This document shows, in pieces, positions 1-6,188 of a stretch of 7,024 bases of DNA. Below the pieces are notes generated by a model. It ran no database searches, was not told where the DNA came from, and saw nothing but the letters and a program-made list of their open reading frames with translations. Positions within the stretch are counted from its first letter, which is position 1; each line of letters begins with the position of its first letter. Where the stretch lies: contig JAJXTQ010000099.1 in the NCBI GenBank assembly GCA_021783685.1, positions 1 through 7,024 on the forward strand, in the 5' to 3' direction. The translations under genes and the position numbers were made by a program. The stretch is from Pseudomonadota bacterium. GTDB lineage: Bacteria > Pseudomonadota > Gammaproteobacteria > UBA5335.

Positions 1-651
1 GTCGCTGTCTTCCTCCCAGGAGCGCGGGCTGGGGAAGGCGGCACCGCTTCTGGATGGATCGAAATCGAACAGCAACTCGGGCTTGAAGCGCAGGAAGCCG
101 ACCAGCCGCGGGTCGATGGCGTTGGCGTAAGCCCAAACGACCCAGTCTTCCAGGTTGGCCTCGACCTCGTAGTGCGAGAAGCGGTTGGCCAGCGGCGAGG
201 GCATCGCGTAGCTGACGCCGCGATCGCCCTGGCGGTTGCCGGCGGCGACGATCGCCCAGCCCTCCGGGACGCGGTAGTCGCCCAGGCGGCGATCGAGGAT
301 CAACTGATAGGCGGCGGCCGACACCGACGGCGGCGCCGAGTTGATCTCGTCCAGGAACAGCACCCCGCGATCGCCGTGGCGCAGCGCGTCGGGCAAGAGC
401 GAGGGCGCCGCCCATTCGACCGCACTCTTGCCGTGCTGCTCGACCCGGAAGGGGATGCCGCGCAGGTCGGAAGGTTCCATCTGCGACAGGCGCACGTCGA
501 TCACCTGAACGGTGTGGCGCGCGGCGATCTGCGCCACGATCTGCGACTTGCCGACCCCGGGTGGCCCCCAGAGCATCACCGGTGTGTGCTGGCCGGCCGA
601 GGCGGCGACGAATTCGTAATCGAGGATTTCCGCGAGCTGGGCCGGACGCAT
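1..651 (-). CDS. MoxR-like AAA+ ATPase (partial, C-terminus beyond left edge)
   Basis: This is the first 217 codons of an AAA+ ATPase of the MoxR/AAA_5 kind; the frame is open to the window edge. Visible motifs are Walker A GPPGVGKS (residues 29-36), Walker B GVLFLDE (96-102), a sensor-1-type AAGN (136-139), an arginine-finger-like PLANRF (153-158) and a C-terminal PRSWE (209-213). MoxR-family ATPases usually act as ATP-driven chaperones that insert cofactors or remodel partners, often with a VWA-domain protein encoded next door. Such a partner would lie left of the window and cannot be seen. The ATG at 649-651 shares its A with the TGA of the upstream [2Fe-2S] reductase (TGATG) and has no clear Shine-Dalgarno, so translational coupling is likely. 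The family call is secure; the substrate is unknown, although the neighbour suggests an iron-sulfur or flavin protein. Confidence 0.9.
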   Translation of the reverse strand, partial: MRPAQLAEILDYEFVAASAGQHTPVMLWGPPGVGKSQIVAQIAARHTVQVIDVRLSQMEPSDLRGIPFRVEQHGKSAVEWAAPSLLPDALRHGDRGVLFLDEINSAPPSVSAAAYQLILDRRLGDYRVPEGWAIVAAGNRQGDRGVSYAMPSPLANRFSHYEVEANLEDWVVWAYANAIDPRLVGFLRFKPELLFDFDPSRSGAAFPSPRSWEEDSD

Positions 652-2162
652 CAGATCACCAGCGCGTGAAGCCGGCTCGCGGGCAGGCCGGCCGCTTCGA
701 GTTCCGCTGCCGCCGCGGCGACGAAGGCCTGGGGACCGGAAAGATAGACATCGTGTCCGGCCAGAGTCTGGCCCTTGCCGGAGACGCCAGCGCAGTCGGC
801 CGCGATCGCCCGCGCCGTATCGCGGCCGCCGTCGCCGGCATCCTGGGCGCGAAGCGGCATGTAGCGGAAATGGTCGATGGCCTCGGCCCAGGCGCGGCAT
901 TGGTTGTCGCGGTAGTGGGCGTCGGCGCGCGTCGCCAGCCAGTAGAGCGCCAGCGACTCGGCGGCATCGACCGCCAGCGCGTGCTCGATCAGGCTGTTGA
1001 TCGGCGCGAAGCCGATGTCGCAGGCCGCGAAGACGAGCGGTCGGCCGGAATCCGCGGCGAGCGTGAATTCCTCCCACGGCCCCCACAGGCTGAGTTCCTG
1101 CCCAGTATTCACCGCCCCCGAGAACAACCGTTCGGCGAAGGGGTCGGCATCGCCCGCTGCCGGACGCGCAACGTGGAAGTGCAGGTTGCGGTCGTCACAG
1201 GGACAGCTCGCCACCGGATAGGTGGCGCTGCAATCGTCGCCGTTCCCGGCCAGCCCGAGCGTGACGCTCTGCCCGGCGAGGAAGCGCAGGCGATTGCTGC
1301 GCGGCGTCTGCACGTGCAGCAGCAGGGTGTCGGCGGCATGGGCGCTGATCGGCGCGACGCTCCTCACCCGGGCGGCGATGCGCTGCTCCGGGATGTCGGC
1401 GGGACCGCGGGCTTCGAGCGCTTCGAGCACGACGTCGCTGACCGCGGTGTGGGCGCAGAGCAGCACGTAGCCTTGCAGACGCTCGGCCTCGGACAGGACG
1501 TAGTCGCAGTGCTGAACGCGGCGCACCTCACCGGAGACCACGCGCGCCTTGCACAGCCCGCAGTTGCCGTTGCCGCAACCGTAGTTGAGCGCCAGACCGG
1601 CGCCGATCCCGGCCTTGAGCAGGGTGTCGTGGCCTTCGACCAGGAATTGACGCCCGCTGGGGTGGACGGTGACGTGAGCAGACATAACTTTCAGCATATC
1701 ATCCATGAGTCCAATCGCGTCGGGCGGTTCGGAACTGGCGAGCACCTCGGCCAGACCCCGCTCCAGCATCTCGCCCAGTTCGACCCAGGCCTGCGGTGTC
1801 TGCGCCCGGGTCTGCGCGACGCGCGCCTGCAACGCCAGCACCAGTTCGTGGTAGTGCGCCAGATGGCGACGCAGATCGCCCAGCTCCTGGCTTTGCGCGA
1901 ACAGGCGCTGGGCGAGCACCTCGGAGCTGGGCAGAACGCGTTCCATCACGCGCCGGCCGAAAGCTTCCTCCTTGATCTTGCGCACGCGCTCTAACGCCCC
2001 GCCCTCCTTCAGATCGAACTCAGGATAGGCGCGCAACAGGTCGTCGGCGGCGACCATGCCGTCGTGCGAGGGCAGTTCGCCATCGCGCATTTTCCTTTGC
2101 AGCGCGCCGCGGCTCACGCCGATGAGCTGCGCCGCGCGCGACAAGGTCAGGTGCTGGCTCAC
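651..2162 (-). CDS. HTH - [2Fe-2S] ferredoxin - FAD/NAD(P) reductase fusion protein
   Basis: A 503-residue fusion protein. Residues about 5-45 form a helix-turn-helix of the excisionase/MerR-like kind (SRAAQLIGVSRGALQRKMRD, then a DG turn and a DLL helix). Residues about 50-160 look helical, partly coiled-coil. Residues about 160-240 are a plant-type ferredoxin with cluster cysteines C196, C201, C204 and C236. The rest resembles an oxygenase-type reductase: an FAD-binding barrel with YPVAS (315-319), an NAD-binding fold with CDIGFAP (381-387), and VYLSGPQAFV (472-481). The usual flavin motif RxYS reads ATYP here. The likely role is electron transfer from NAD(P)H via FAD to the cluster; the HTH suggests it may also bind DNA as a redox-responsive regulator, which is inference. 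An in-frame ATG at 2195 lacks a ribosome site, whereas the GTG at 2162 follows GGAGGT, so the GTG is chosen. The gene is coupled to the AAA+ ATPase downstream. Domain calls are firm; the physiological role is unknown. Confidence 0.88.
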   Translation of the reverse strand: MSQHLTLSRAAQLIGVSRGALQRKMRDGELPSHDGMVAADDLLRAYPEFDLKEGGALERVRKIKEEAFGRRVMERVLPSSEVLAQRLFAQSQELGDLRRHLAHYHELVLALQARVAQTRAQTPQAWVELGEMLERGLAEVLASSEPPDAIGLMDDMLKVMSAHVTVHPSGRQFLVEGHDTLLKAGIGAGLALNYGCGNGNCGLCKARVVSGEVRRVQHCDYVLSEAERLQGYVLLCAHTAVSDVVLEALEARGPADIPEQRIAARVRSVAPISAHAADTLLLHVQTPRSNRLRFLAGQSVTLGLAGNGDDCSATYPVASCPCDDRNLHFHVARPAAGDADPFAERLFSGAVNTGQELSLWGPWEEFTLAADSGRPLVFAACDIGFAPINSLIEHALAVDAAESLALYWLATRADAHYRDNQCRAWAEAIDHFRYMPLRAQDAGDGGRDTARAIAADCAGVSGKGQTLAGHDVYLSGPQAFVAAAAAELEAAGLPASRLHALVI

Positions 2163-2393
2163 GCTTCCACCTCCGTGTCTTCTGTCCGCCAGCATAGCGA
2201 GGCGGCCGGTCGCCGATGCTCAGTTTATTTGAGACGATGATAAACCATGCTCATGGCGGCAGCGCAACCATGTACGCTTCATGGTTATGGAATTTGCCAA
2301 TATCATCGACCGCCGCATACGGCAGCCCCCGCTTCGGCCGCAGCACTGGAGTAAAATCGATTCCATCTACCCTCCTTTTTCCCAGCCCAGTCC
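2163..2393. promoter_or_regulatory. Divergent intergenic region with AACCATG/CATGG repeat cluster
   Basis: This 231-bp gap separates the divergent fusion reductase and DUF599 genes and is visibly AT-richer than its surroundings around 2216-2310. It holds three dyads in a row. GTTTAT (2223-2228) pairs with ATAAAC (2240-2245) over an 11-base spacer. CCATG (2245-2249) pairs with CATGG (2252-2256) over 2 bases. AACCATG (2266-2272) pairs with CATGGTT (2280-2286) over 7 bases. AACCATG also occurs at 2243-2249, so the same word is present as two direct and two inverted copies. This looks like an operator region for one or both genes. A -10-like TAAAAT lies at 2352-2357 on the plus strand without a convincing -35. 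No small gene is supported here. Confidence 0.45.
2169..2174 (-). promoter_or_regulatory. Shine-Dalgarno site fixing a GTG start
   Basis: On the minus strand GGAGGT lies six bases before the GTG at 2160-2162. It is the strongest ribosome-binding site in the window. The in-frame ATG at 2193-2195 is preceded by a GC-rich stretch with no purine-rich box. This decides the start of the fusion reductase and leaves the helix-turn-helix beginning about five residues in. Confidence 0.75.
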
Positions 2394-3074
2394 ATGCCCT
2401 CGTTCAGCTCGATCTACAACAGCGACATGTTCGGTTTCGTGATCAGCGCCGGCCTGATCCTCTGCTATTACGCCTATCTGCGCTGGCGCACGGCGCCGGG
2501 ACCGCACTACGACCCGCATTACACCATCCAGGCGCTCAACGCCGAGGCCCGCCGCCTGTGGGTGGAGAGCGTAATGCGCGACAAGCGCGACATCCTGGCG
2601 GTGCAGACGCTGCGCAATTCCACCATGGTGGCGGTCTTTCTCGCCTCCACCTCGATCCTGCTGATCATCGGCACCATCAGCCTGTCGGGACACAGCAGCG
2701 ACGTCGAACACGGCCTGCATTCGCTCAACCTCGTCGGCATGGTCGATCCGTCGTTGTGGATGTTCAAGCTGGTGATCATGATCATCGACCAATGCGTGGC
2801 TTTCTTTTCCCTGACCTTGGCCGCGCGCAGCTTTCACCACGCCGGCTATCTGCTCAACGTGCCCGCCGACCTCAAGCACCCGGTGATCACGCCGCGCTTC
2901 GTCACCGGCTTCCTCAACCGGGCGGCGCACTACTACAGCAACGGCATGCGCGCCTACTACTTCACCATCCCGCTGCTGTTCTGGCTGTTCGGCCCGCATC
3001 TGATGGTGATCTCGACGCTGGTGTTGATCTTCGTTCTGTATCGCCTCGACCGCACCCCCGGCGCCGGAGAGTGA
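2394..3074 (+). CDS. DUF599 family membrane protein
   Basis: A 226-residue protein recognised as DUF599 (PF04654) by its pattern of RNSTMVAVFLASTSILLIIG (74-93), an HHAGYLLN stretch (148-155) and a membrane-rich layout. Predicted membrane segments are about 12-29, 76-96, 121-144 and a long hydrophobic tract 188-216 that could be one or two helices. A cytoplasm-sized polar stretch, 30-72, precedes the second segment. The family has no established function that I know of. The ATG at 2394 gives a sensible N-terminus just before the first helix but has no Shine-Dalgarno; Met12 is the next candidate and would cut into the helix. The stop is one base before the start of the cobalamin adenosyltransferase, so the two are almost certainly one transcript. 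Whether the membrane protein has anything to do with cobalamin is unknown. Confidence 0.87.
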   Translation: MPSFSSIYNSDMFGFVISAGLILCYYAYLRWRTAPGPHYDPHYTIQALNAEARRLWVESVMRDKRDILAVQTLRNSTMVAVFLASTSILLIIGTISLSGHSSDVEHGLHSLNLVGMVDPSLWMFKLVIMIIDQCVAFFSLTLAARSFHHAGYLLNVPADLKHPVITPRFVTGFLNRAAHYYSNGMRAYYFTIPLLFWLFGPHLMVISTLVLIFVLYRLDRTPGAGE

Positions 3075-3075
3075 C

Positions 3076-3627
3076 ATGGGCCATAGACTGACCAGGATCT
3101 ATACCCGCACCGGCGACGAAGGCACGACCGGACTGGGTGACGGTTCGCGCACCGGCAAGGACAGCCCGCGCGTCAACGCGCTGGGCGACATCGACGAGAC
3201 CAATTCGGTGATCGGCCTCCTGCTCTGCGAGGAACTGCCGGACGACGTCCGTACACTCCTCATCGGCGTGCAGCACGACCTGTTCGATCTGGGCGGCGAG
3301 CTGTCGATTCCCGGCGCCCAACTGCTCGCCGAGAACGGACCGGCGCAACTGGAGGCGACGATCGACCGCTACAACGCCCAGCTCGCCCCGCTCAAGGAGT
3401 TCATCCTGCCCGGCGGCAGCCGTGCCGCGGCGCTGGCCCATCTCGCCCGTACCGTCTGCCGCCGCGCCGAACGCGCGGTGGTGGCGCTGGCGCAGGACGA
3501 GAACGTTTCGGCCACCGGCAGGCGGTATCTGAACCGCCTCTCCGACCTGCTGTTCGTGCTCGCCCGCCACCTGAATCGAGAATCCGGGTGCGGCGACGTG
3601 CTCTGGCAGAAGGACAAGAACGCCTGA
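3076..3627 (+). CDS. pduO: ATP:cob(I)alamin adenosyltransferase, PduO type
   Basis: A full-length 183-residue PduO-type corrinoid adenosyltransferase, a soluble trimeric enzyme that transfers the adenosyl group of ATP to cob(I)alamin or its precursor to make the coenzyme B12 form. The N-terminal ATP-binding loop TRTGDEGTTGLGDG (10-23) is intact, followed by RVNALGDIDETNS (32-44), FILPGG (109-114), the R-x2-CRRAER block (125-133) and YLNRLSDLLF (151-160), all hallmark segments of the family. GGAGAG at 3066-3071 supports the ATG at 3076, and the start is one base after the DUF599 stop. The gene converges on the MlaF-like ATPase with four bases between the stop codons. No cobalamin biosynthesis gene or B12 riboswitch is visible nearby, so it may serve salvage. 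The symbol follows the family; annotators also use cobO or mmab for such proteins. Confidence 0.93.
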   Translation: MGHRLTRIYTRTGDEGTTGLGDGSRTGKDSPRVNALGDIDETNSVIGLLLCEELPDDVRTLLIGVQHDLFDLGGELSIPGAQLLAENGPAQLEATIDRYNAQLAPLKEFILPGGSRAAALAHLARTVCRRAERAVVALAQDENVSATGRRYLNRLSDLLFVLARHLNRESGCGDVLWQKDKNA

Positions 3628-3631
3628 GGGA

Positions 3632-4453
3632 CTACGCCCCGGGCTGAATTCCCAGTTCGGCCTCGAAGGGCCGGTGCGGATACTGAAAGGCGATCGGGCC
3701 GTCTGTTTTTCCATCCAGGAACTGGCGCACGAAGGGGTTGTCTGTGGTCTTCATGTCGGCGGTCGGGCCTTCGGCGACGATCACGCCGTTGTTGATGAAG
3801 ACCACGTAGTCCGCCACCTTGAGCGACTCCGAGACGTCGTAGGTCACCACCAGCGAGGTCACGCCGAGCGCGTCGTTCAGCCGTCTGATCAGATTGGCGA
3901 TGACGTTGAGGGAGATCGGGTCGAGGCCGGCAAAGGGCTCGTCGTACATGATCAGCAGCGGATCGAGTGCGATGGCGCGGGCCAGCGCCACGCGCCGCGC
4001 CATGCCGCCCGAGAGGTCGTTGGGCATCATCCGATGGGTGCCGCGCAAGCCGACCGCGTGCAGCTTCATCAACACCAGGTCGTGGATCAGCGGTTCTGGC
4101 AGGTCGGTATTCTCGCGCAGCGGAAAGGCCAGATTGTCGAAGACCGACATGTCGGAGAACAGCCCGCCCACCTGGAACATCATGCCCATCTTCTTGCGCA
4201 ACCGGTAGAGACCGCGGTCGTCGAGTTCATGCACCACTTCGCCGGCCACCTTGATACTCCCGCGCGCGGGCCTCAACTGGCCGCCGATCAGGTGCAGCAG
4301 CGTAGACTTGCCGCAGCCGCTCGCGCCCAGGATGGCGACGATGCTGCCGCGCGCCACCCTGAGATTGATGCCCTTCAAGATACCCCGGTCGCCGTAGGCG
4401 AAATGGAGATCGTCCATCTCGATCAGGCTGCCATTCGTTCCGTCCATCGTCAT
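3632..4453 (-). CDS. MlaF-like ABC transporter ATP-binding protein, atypical H-loop
   Basis: A 273-residue ABC ATPase of the MlaF type, which in other bacteria powers phospholipid movement between the inner and outer membranes with MlaE, MlaD and MlaB. Visible are Walker A GASGCGKST (43-51), a Q-loop FQVGGLF (93-99), the signature LSGGMARR (147-154) and Walker B LIMYDEP (167-173). The tail VRQFLDGKTDGP and the final stretch to the end match the C-terminal extension of E. coli MlaF as I remember it. The switch histidine is replaced: the motif reads VVTYDVSE, with Tyr205 (TAC, 3839-3841) where SHD or THD is expected. No mlaE, mlaD or mlaB lies on either side. ATG 4451-4453 follows AGGG by four bases; ATG 4445-4447 is an equally good start. 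A longer frame to 4588 would run into yaeQ and is unlikely. The family is firm; the exact system is not. Confidence 0.88.
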   Translation of the reverse strand: MTMDGTNGSLIEMDDLHFAYGDRGILKGINLRVARGSIVAILGASGCGKSTLLHLIGGQLRPARGSIKVAGEVVHELDDRGLYRLRKKMGMMFQVGGLFSDMSVFDNLAFPLRENTDLPEPLIHDLVLMKLHAVGLRGTHRMMPNDLSGGMARRVALARAIALDPLLIMYDEPFAGLDPISLNVIANLIRRLNDALGVTSLVVTYDVSESLKVADYVVFINNGVIVAEGPTADMKTTDNPFVRQFLDGKTDGPIAFQYPHRPFEAELGIQPGA

Positions 4454-4484
4454 GATTCCCTGAGTTCCATTCCAGCGGTAATAG

Positions 4485-4498
4485 GATACCGGAGTATC
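4485..4498. promoter_or_regulatory. Perfect dyad in divergent promoter region of mlaF-like gene and yaeQ
   Basis: GATAC-CGGA-GTATC is a perfect 5-bp inverted repeat in the 76-bp gap between the divergent starts at 4453 and 4530. It overlaps a -10-like TATCAT (4495-4500) on the plus strand and a -10-like TATCCT (4483-4488) on the minus strand. Neither has a convincing -35, so this is either a small operator or simply two overlapping -10 elements. Confidence 0.3.
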
Positions 4499-4529
4499 AT
4501 CGCATCCCGCCCCCGAGACTAGCCGCCCT

Positions 4530-5075
4530 ATGGCCATCAAGGCAACCATCTTCAAAGTCGGTCTGCAGATCGCCGACATCGACCGCAACTACTACCGCGA
4601 CCACGCTCTCACCCTCGCCCGCCATCCGTCGGAGACCGACGAGCGCATGATGGTGCGCCTGCTCGCCTTCGCGCGCCACGCCGACGCGAACTTGGCCTTT
4701 GCCAACGGGCTGTCCGCCGACGACGAACCCGATCTGTGGCAAAAGGACCTCACCGGCGCCATCGAACTGTGGATGGACGTCGGCCTCCCCGACGAAAAGA
4801 CCGTCCGCAGAGCCTGCGGCCGCGCCCGGCGGGTGATCATCTACGCCTACGGCGGACGTAGCGCCGAACTGTGGTGGCAGCAGTGCGCCGCCAAGCTCGG
4901 GCGGATCGAGAATCTCGCCGTGTTCAATGTCGCGCAAACGTCGAGCCGGGCGCTGGCGGCACTGGCGCCGCGCAGCCGGCAACTGCATTGCACCGTTCAG
5001 GAGGGGCAGATCTGGCTCTCCAGTTCGGAAGAACGGGTGCAGGTGGAACTCGACGTCTGGCTGACCGGCCCATAG
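4530..5075 (+). CDS. yaeQ: YaeQ family protein
   Basis: A 181-residue protein, the same length as E. coli YaeQ as I recall it and collinear with it throughout. Conserved blocks include MAIKATIFK (1-9), LTLARHPSETDERMM (27-41), ADDEPDLW (63-70), the LWMDVGLPDE stretch (80-89), the ELWWQQ stretch (113-118) and IWLSSSEE (161-168). The family (PF07152) has a fold related to PD-(D/E)XK nucleases. Its biochemical role is not settled; a link to transcription through suppression of RfaH loss was once claimed for enterobacteria. It is probably cytoplasmic: no signal peptide or membrane segment is seen. No Shine-Dalgarno precedes the ATG, so the start rests on homology to the N-terminus. It stands alone on its strand, divergent from the MlaF-like gene and convergent with aroG. 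Confidence 0.93.
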   Translation: MAIKATIFKVGLQIADIDRNYYRDHALTLARHPSETDERMMVRLLAFARHADANLAFANGLSADDEPDLWQKDLTGAIELWMDVGLPDEKTVRRACGRARRVIIYAYGGRSAELWWQQCAAKLGRIENLAVFNVAQTSSRALAALAPRSRQLHCTVQEGQIWLSSSEERVQVELDVWLTGP

Positions 5076-5076
5076 C

Positions 5077-5098
5077 GGCCGGCGCTCACTGCGCGGCC
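5077..5098. terminator. GC-rich hairpin between convergent yaeQ and aroG
   Basis: GGCC-g-GCGC (5077-5085) can pair with GCGC-GGCC (5091-5098) around the loop TCACT, giving eight GC pairs with one bulged G. It begins just after the yaeQ stop and includes the aroG stop codon. No T-run follows on either strand, so a classical intrinsic terminator is not shown; it could still slow both converging polymerases. In GC-rich DNA such a stem may also arise by chance. Confidence 0.3.
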
Positions 5099-6153
5099 AG
5101 TGCCAGACGGCGGCGGCGCACGGCATCGGCCAGGATATCGAGCGCGACGAGGCTGTCCTCCCAGCCCAGGCAGGCGTCGGTGATCGAGACCCCGTATTCG
5201 AGCGGCTTGCCCGGCAGCAGATTCTGGCGCCCGGGCTGGAGATGGGATTCGACCATGACGCCGAAGATGCGGTCGTCGCCCGCGGCGATCTGCTCGCCGA
5301 TCTCGCGCGCCACGTCCAGTTGCCGCTGGTACTGCTTGCTGCAATTGGCGTGCGAGCAGTCGATCATCACCCGCGCCGCCAGGCCGGACGCTCCCAGTTC
5401 CCTGCAGGCGGCCTCGACGCTGGCGGCATCGTAGTTCGGCGTCTTGCCACCGCGCAGGATGACGTGGCAGTCTTCGTTGCCGTTGGTAGACACGATGGCC
5501 GAATGGCCGGCCTTGGTCACCGAAAGGAAATGATGCGGGCTAGCGGCGGCGCGGATCGCGTCGACGGCGATCTTGACGTTGCCGTCGGTGCCGTTCTTGA
5601 AGCCGACCGGGCAGGACAGGCCCGAGGCCAGCTCGCGATGCACCTGCGACTCGGTGGTGCGGGCGCCGATCGCGCCCCAACTGATCAGGTCGGCGGTGTA
5701 TTGCGGCGTGATGGCGTCGAGGAATTCGGTGGCGCAGGGCAGGCCCAGTTCGTTGATCTCGTACAGCAGCTGGCGCGCCAGGCGCAGGCCCTCGTTGATG
5801 CGGAAGCTGCCGTCCAGGTGCGGGTCGTTGATCAGGCCCTTCCAGCCGACCGTGGTGCGCGGCTTCTCGAAATACACCCGCATCAGGATCAACAGATCGG
5901 ATTCGTAGCGGCCGCAGACCGCCCGCAGGCGGCGCGCATATTCGAGCGCGGCATCGTGGTCGTGGATCGAGCAGGGACCGATCACCACCAGCAGGCGACC
6001 GTCGGCGCCGTGCAGAATCCGATGTATCCCGTGGCGCGCCGAGAAGGTGGTGGCCGCCGCCGCCTCGCTGGCCGGAAACTCGCGCAGGATATGGGCGGGC
6101 GGAGCGAGTTCCTTGATCTCCTTGATGCGGACGTCATCTACTATCGGTGTCAT
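5086..6153 (-). CDS. aroG: 3-deoxy-7-phosphoheptulonate synthase (DAHP synthase), AroG type
   Basis: A 355-residue class I DAHP synthase, joining phosphoenolpyruvate and erythrose 4-phosphate in the first step of the shikimate pathway. It aligns without gaps to E. coli AroG from the N-terminal RIKEIKEL through the metal site. The residues used in AroG are present: C61 in GPCSIHD, R92 and K97 in MRVYFEKPRTT, K186 in GFKNGTDG, R234 in LRGGK, H268 in CSHAN, E302 in MVESH and D326 in ITDAC. D146, P150, S180 and S211, known feedback-site positions in AroG, are conserved, which suggests phenylalanine sensitivity (inference). The ATG at 6151-6153 gives the AroG-like N-terminus; it lacks a clear Shine-Dalgarno. 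An upstream in-frame start at 6225 would overlap the regulator gene and add 24 unconserved residues. A -10-like TAGAAT (6186-6191) overlaps the regulator stop codon and could give aroG its own promoter. Confidence 0.96.
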   Translation of the reverse strand: MTPIVDDVRIKEIKELAPPAHILREFPASEAAAATTFSARHGIHRILHGADGRLLVVIGPCSIHDHDAALEYARRLRAVCGRYESDLLILMRVYFEKPRTTVGWKGLINDPHLDGSFRINEGLRLARQLLYEINELGLPCATEFLDAITPQYTADLISWGAIGARTTESQVHRELASGLSCPVGFKNGTDGNVKIAVDAIRAAASPHHFLSVTKAGHSAIVSTNGNEDCHVILRGGKTPNYDAASVEAACRELGASGLAARVMIDCSHANCSKQYQRQLDVAREIGEQIAAGDDRIFGVMVESHLQPGRQNLLPGKPLEYGVSITDACLGWEDSLVALDILADAVRRRRLALAAQ

Positions 6154-6188
6154 CGGGTCTGGCGCGGCGAACGGGGAAAGTGTCGATT

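Noticed and set aside
561..1994. Long plus-strand open frame (477 codons) opposite the fusion reductase
   Set aside because: It is antisense to a gene with clear domains and catalytic cysteines. Its translation is rich in Arg, Ala, Gly and Gln with no recognisable motif, as expected of shadow frames in GC-rich DNA.
2163..2195. ATG at 2193-2195 as the start of the fusion reductase
   Set aside because: No Shine-Dalgarno precedes it and the added residues are Gly/Arg-rich, while the GTG at 2162 has a strong, well-spaced site.
2282..2298. Possible sigma-54 promoter (TGG ... TTGC)
   Set aside because: The spacing between GG and GC is 11 bases rather than 10, and the rest of the -24 element does not match.
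2335..2360. Possible B12-box of a cobalamin riboswitch upstream of the DUF599-adenosyltransferase pair
   Set aside because: GCACTGG near 2344-2350 only loosely resembles the box, and the surrounding conserved stems of the riboswitch are not seen.
2216..3091. Plus-strand open frame of 291 codons beginning in the intergenic gap
   Set aside because: It overlaps DUF599 in a different frame and, beyond the gap, becomes Arg/Pro/His-rich shadow sequence. The DUF599 frame has coherent membrane helices and family motifs.
3628..3700. Terminator between the adenosyltransferase and the MlaF-like gene
   Set aside because: Only four bases separate the stop codons, and I could not find a convincing stem with a T-run; nearby GC-rich short stems lie within coding sequence.
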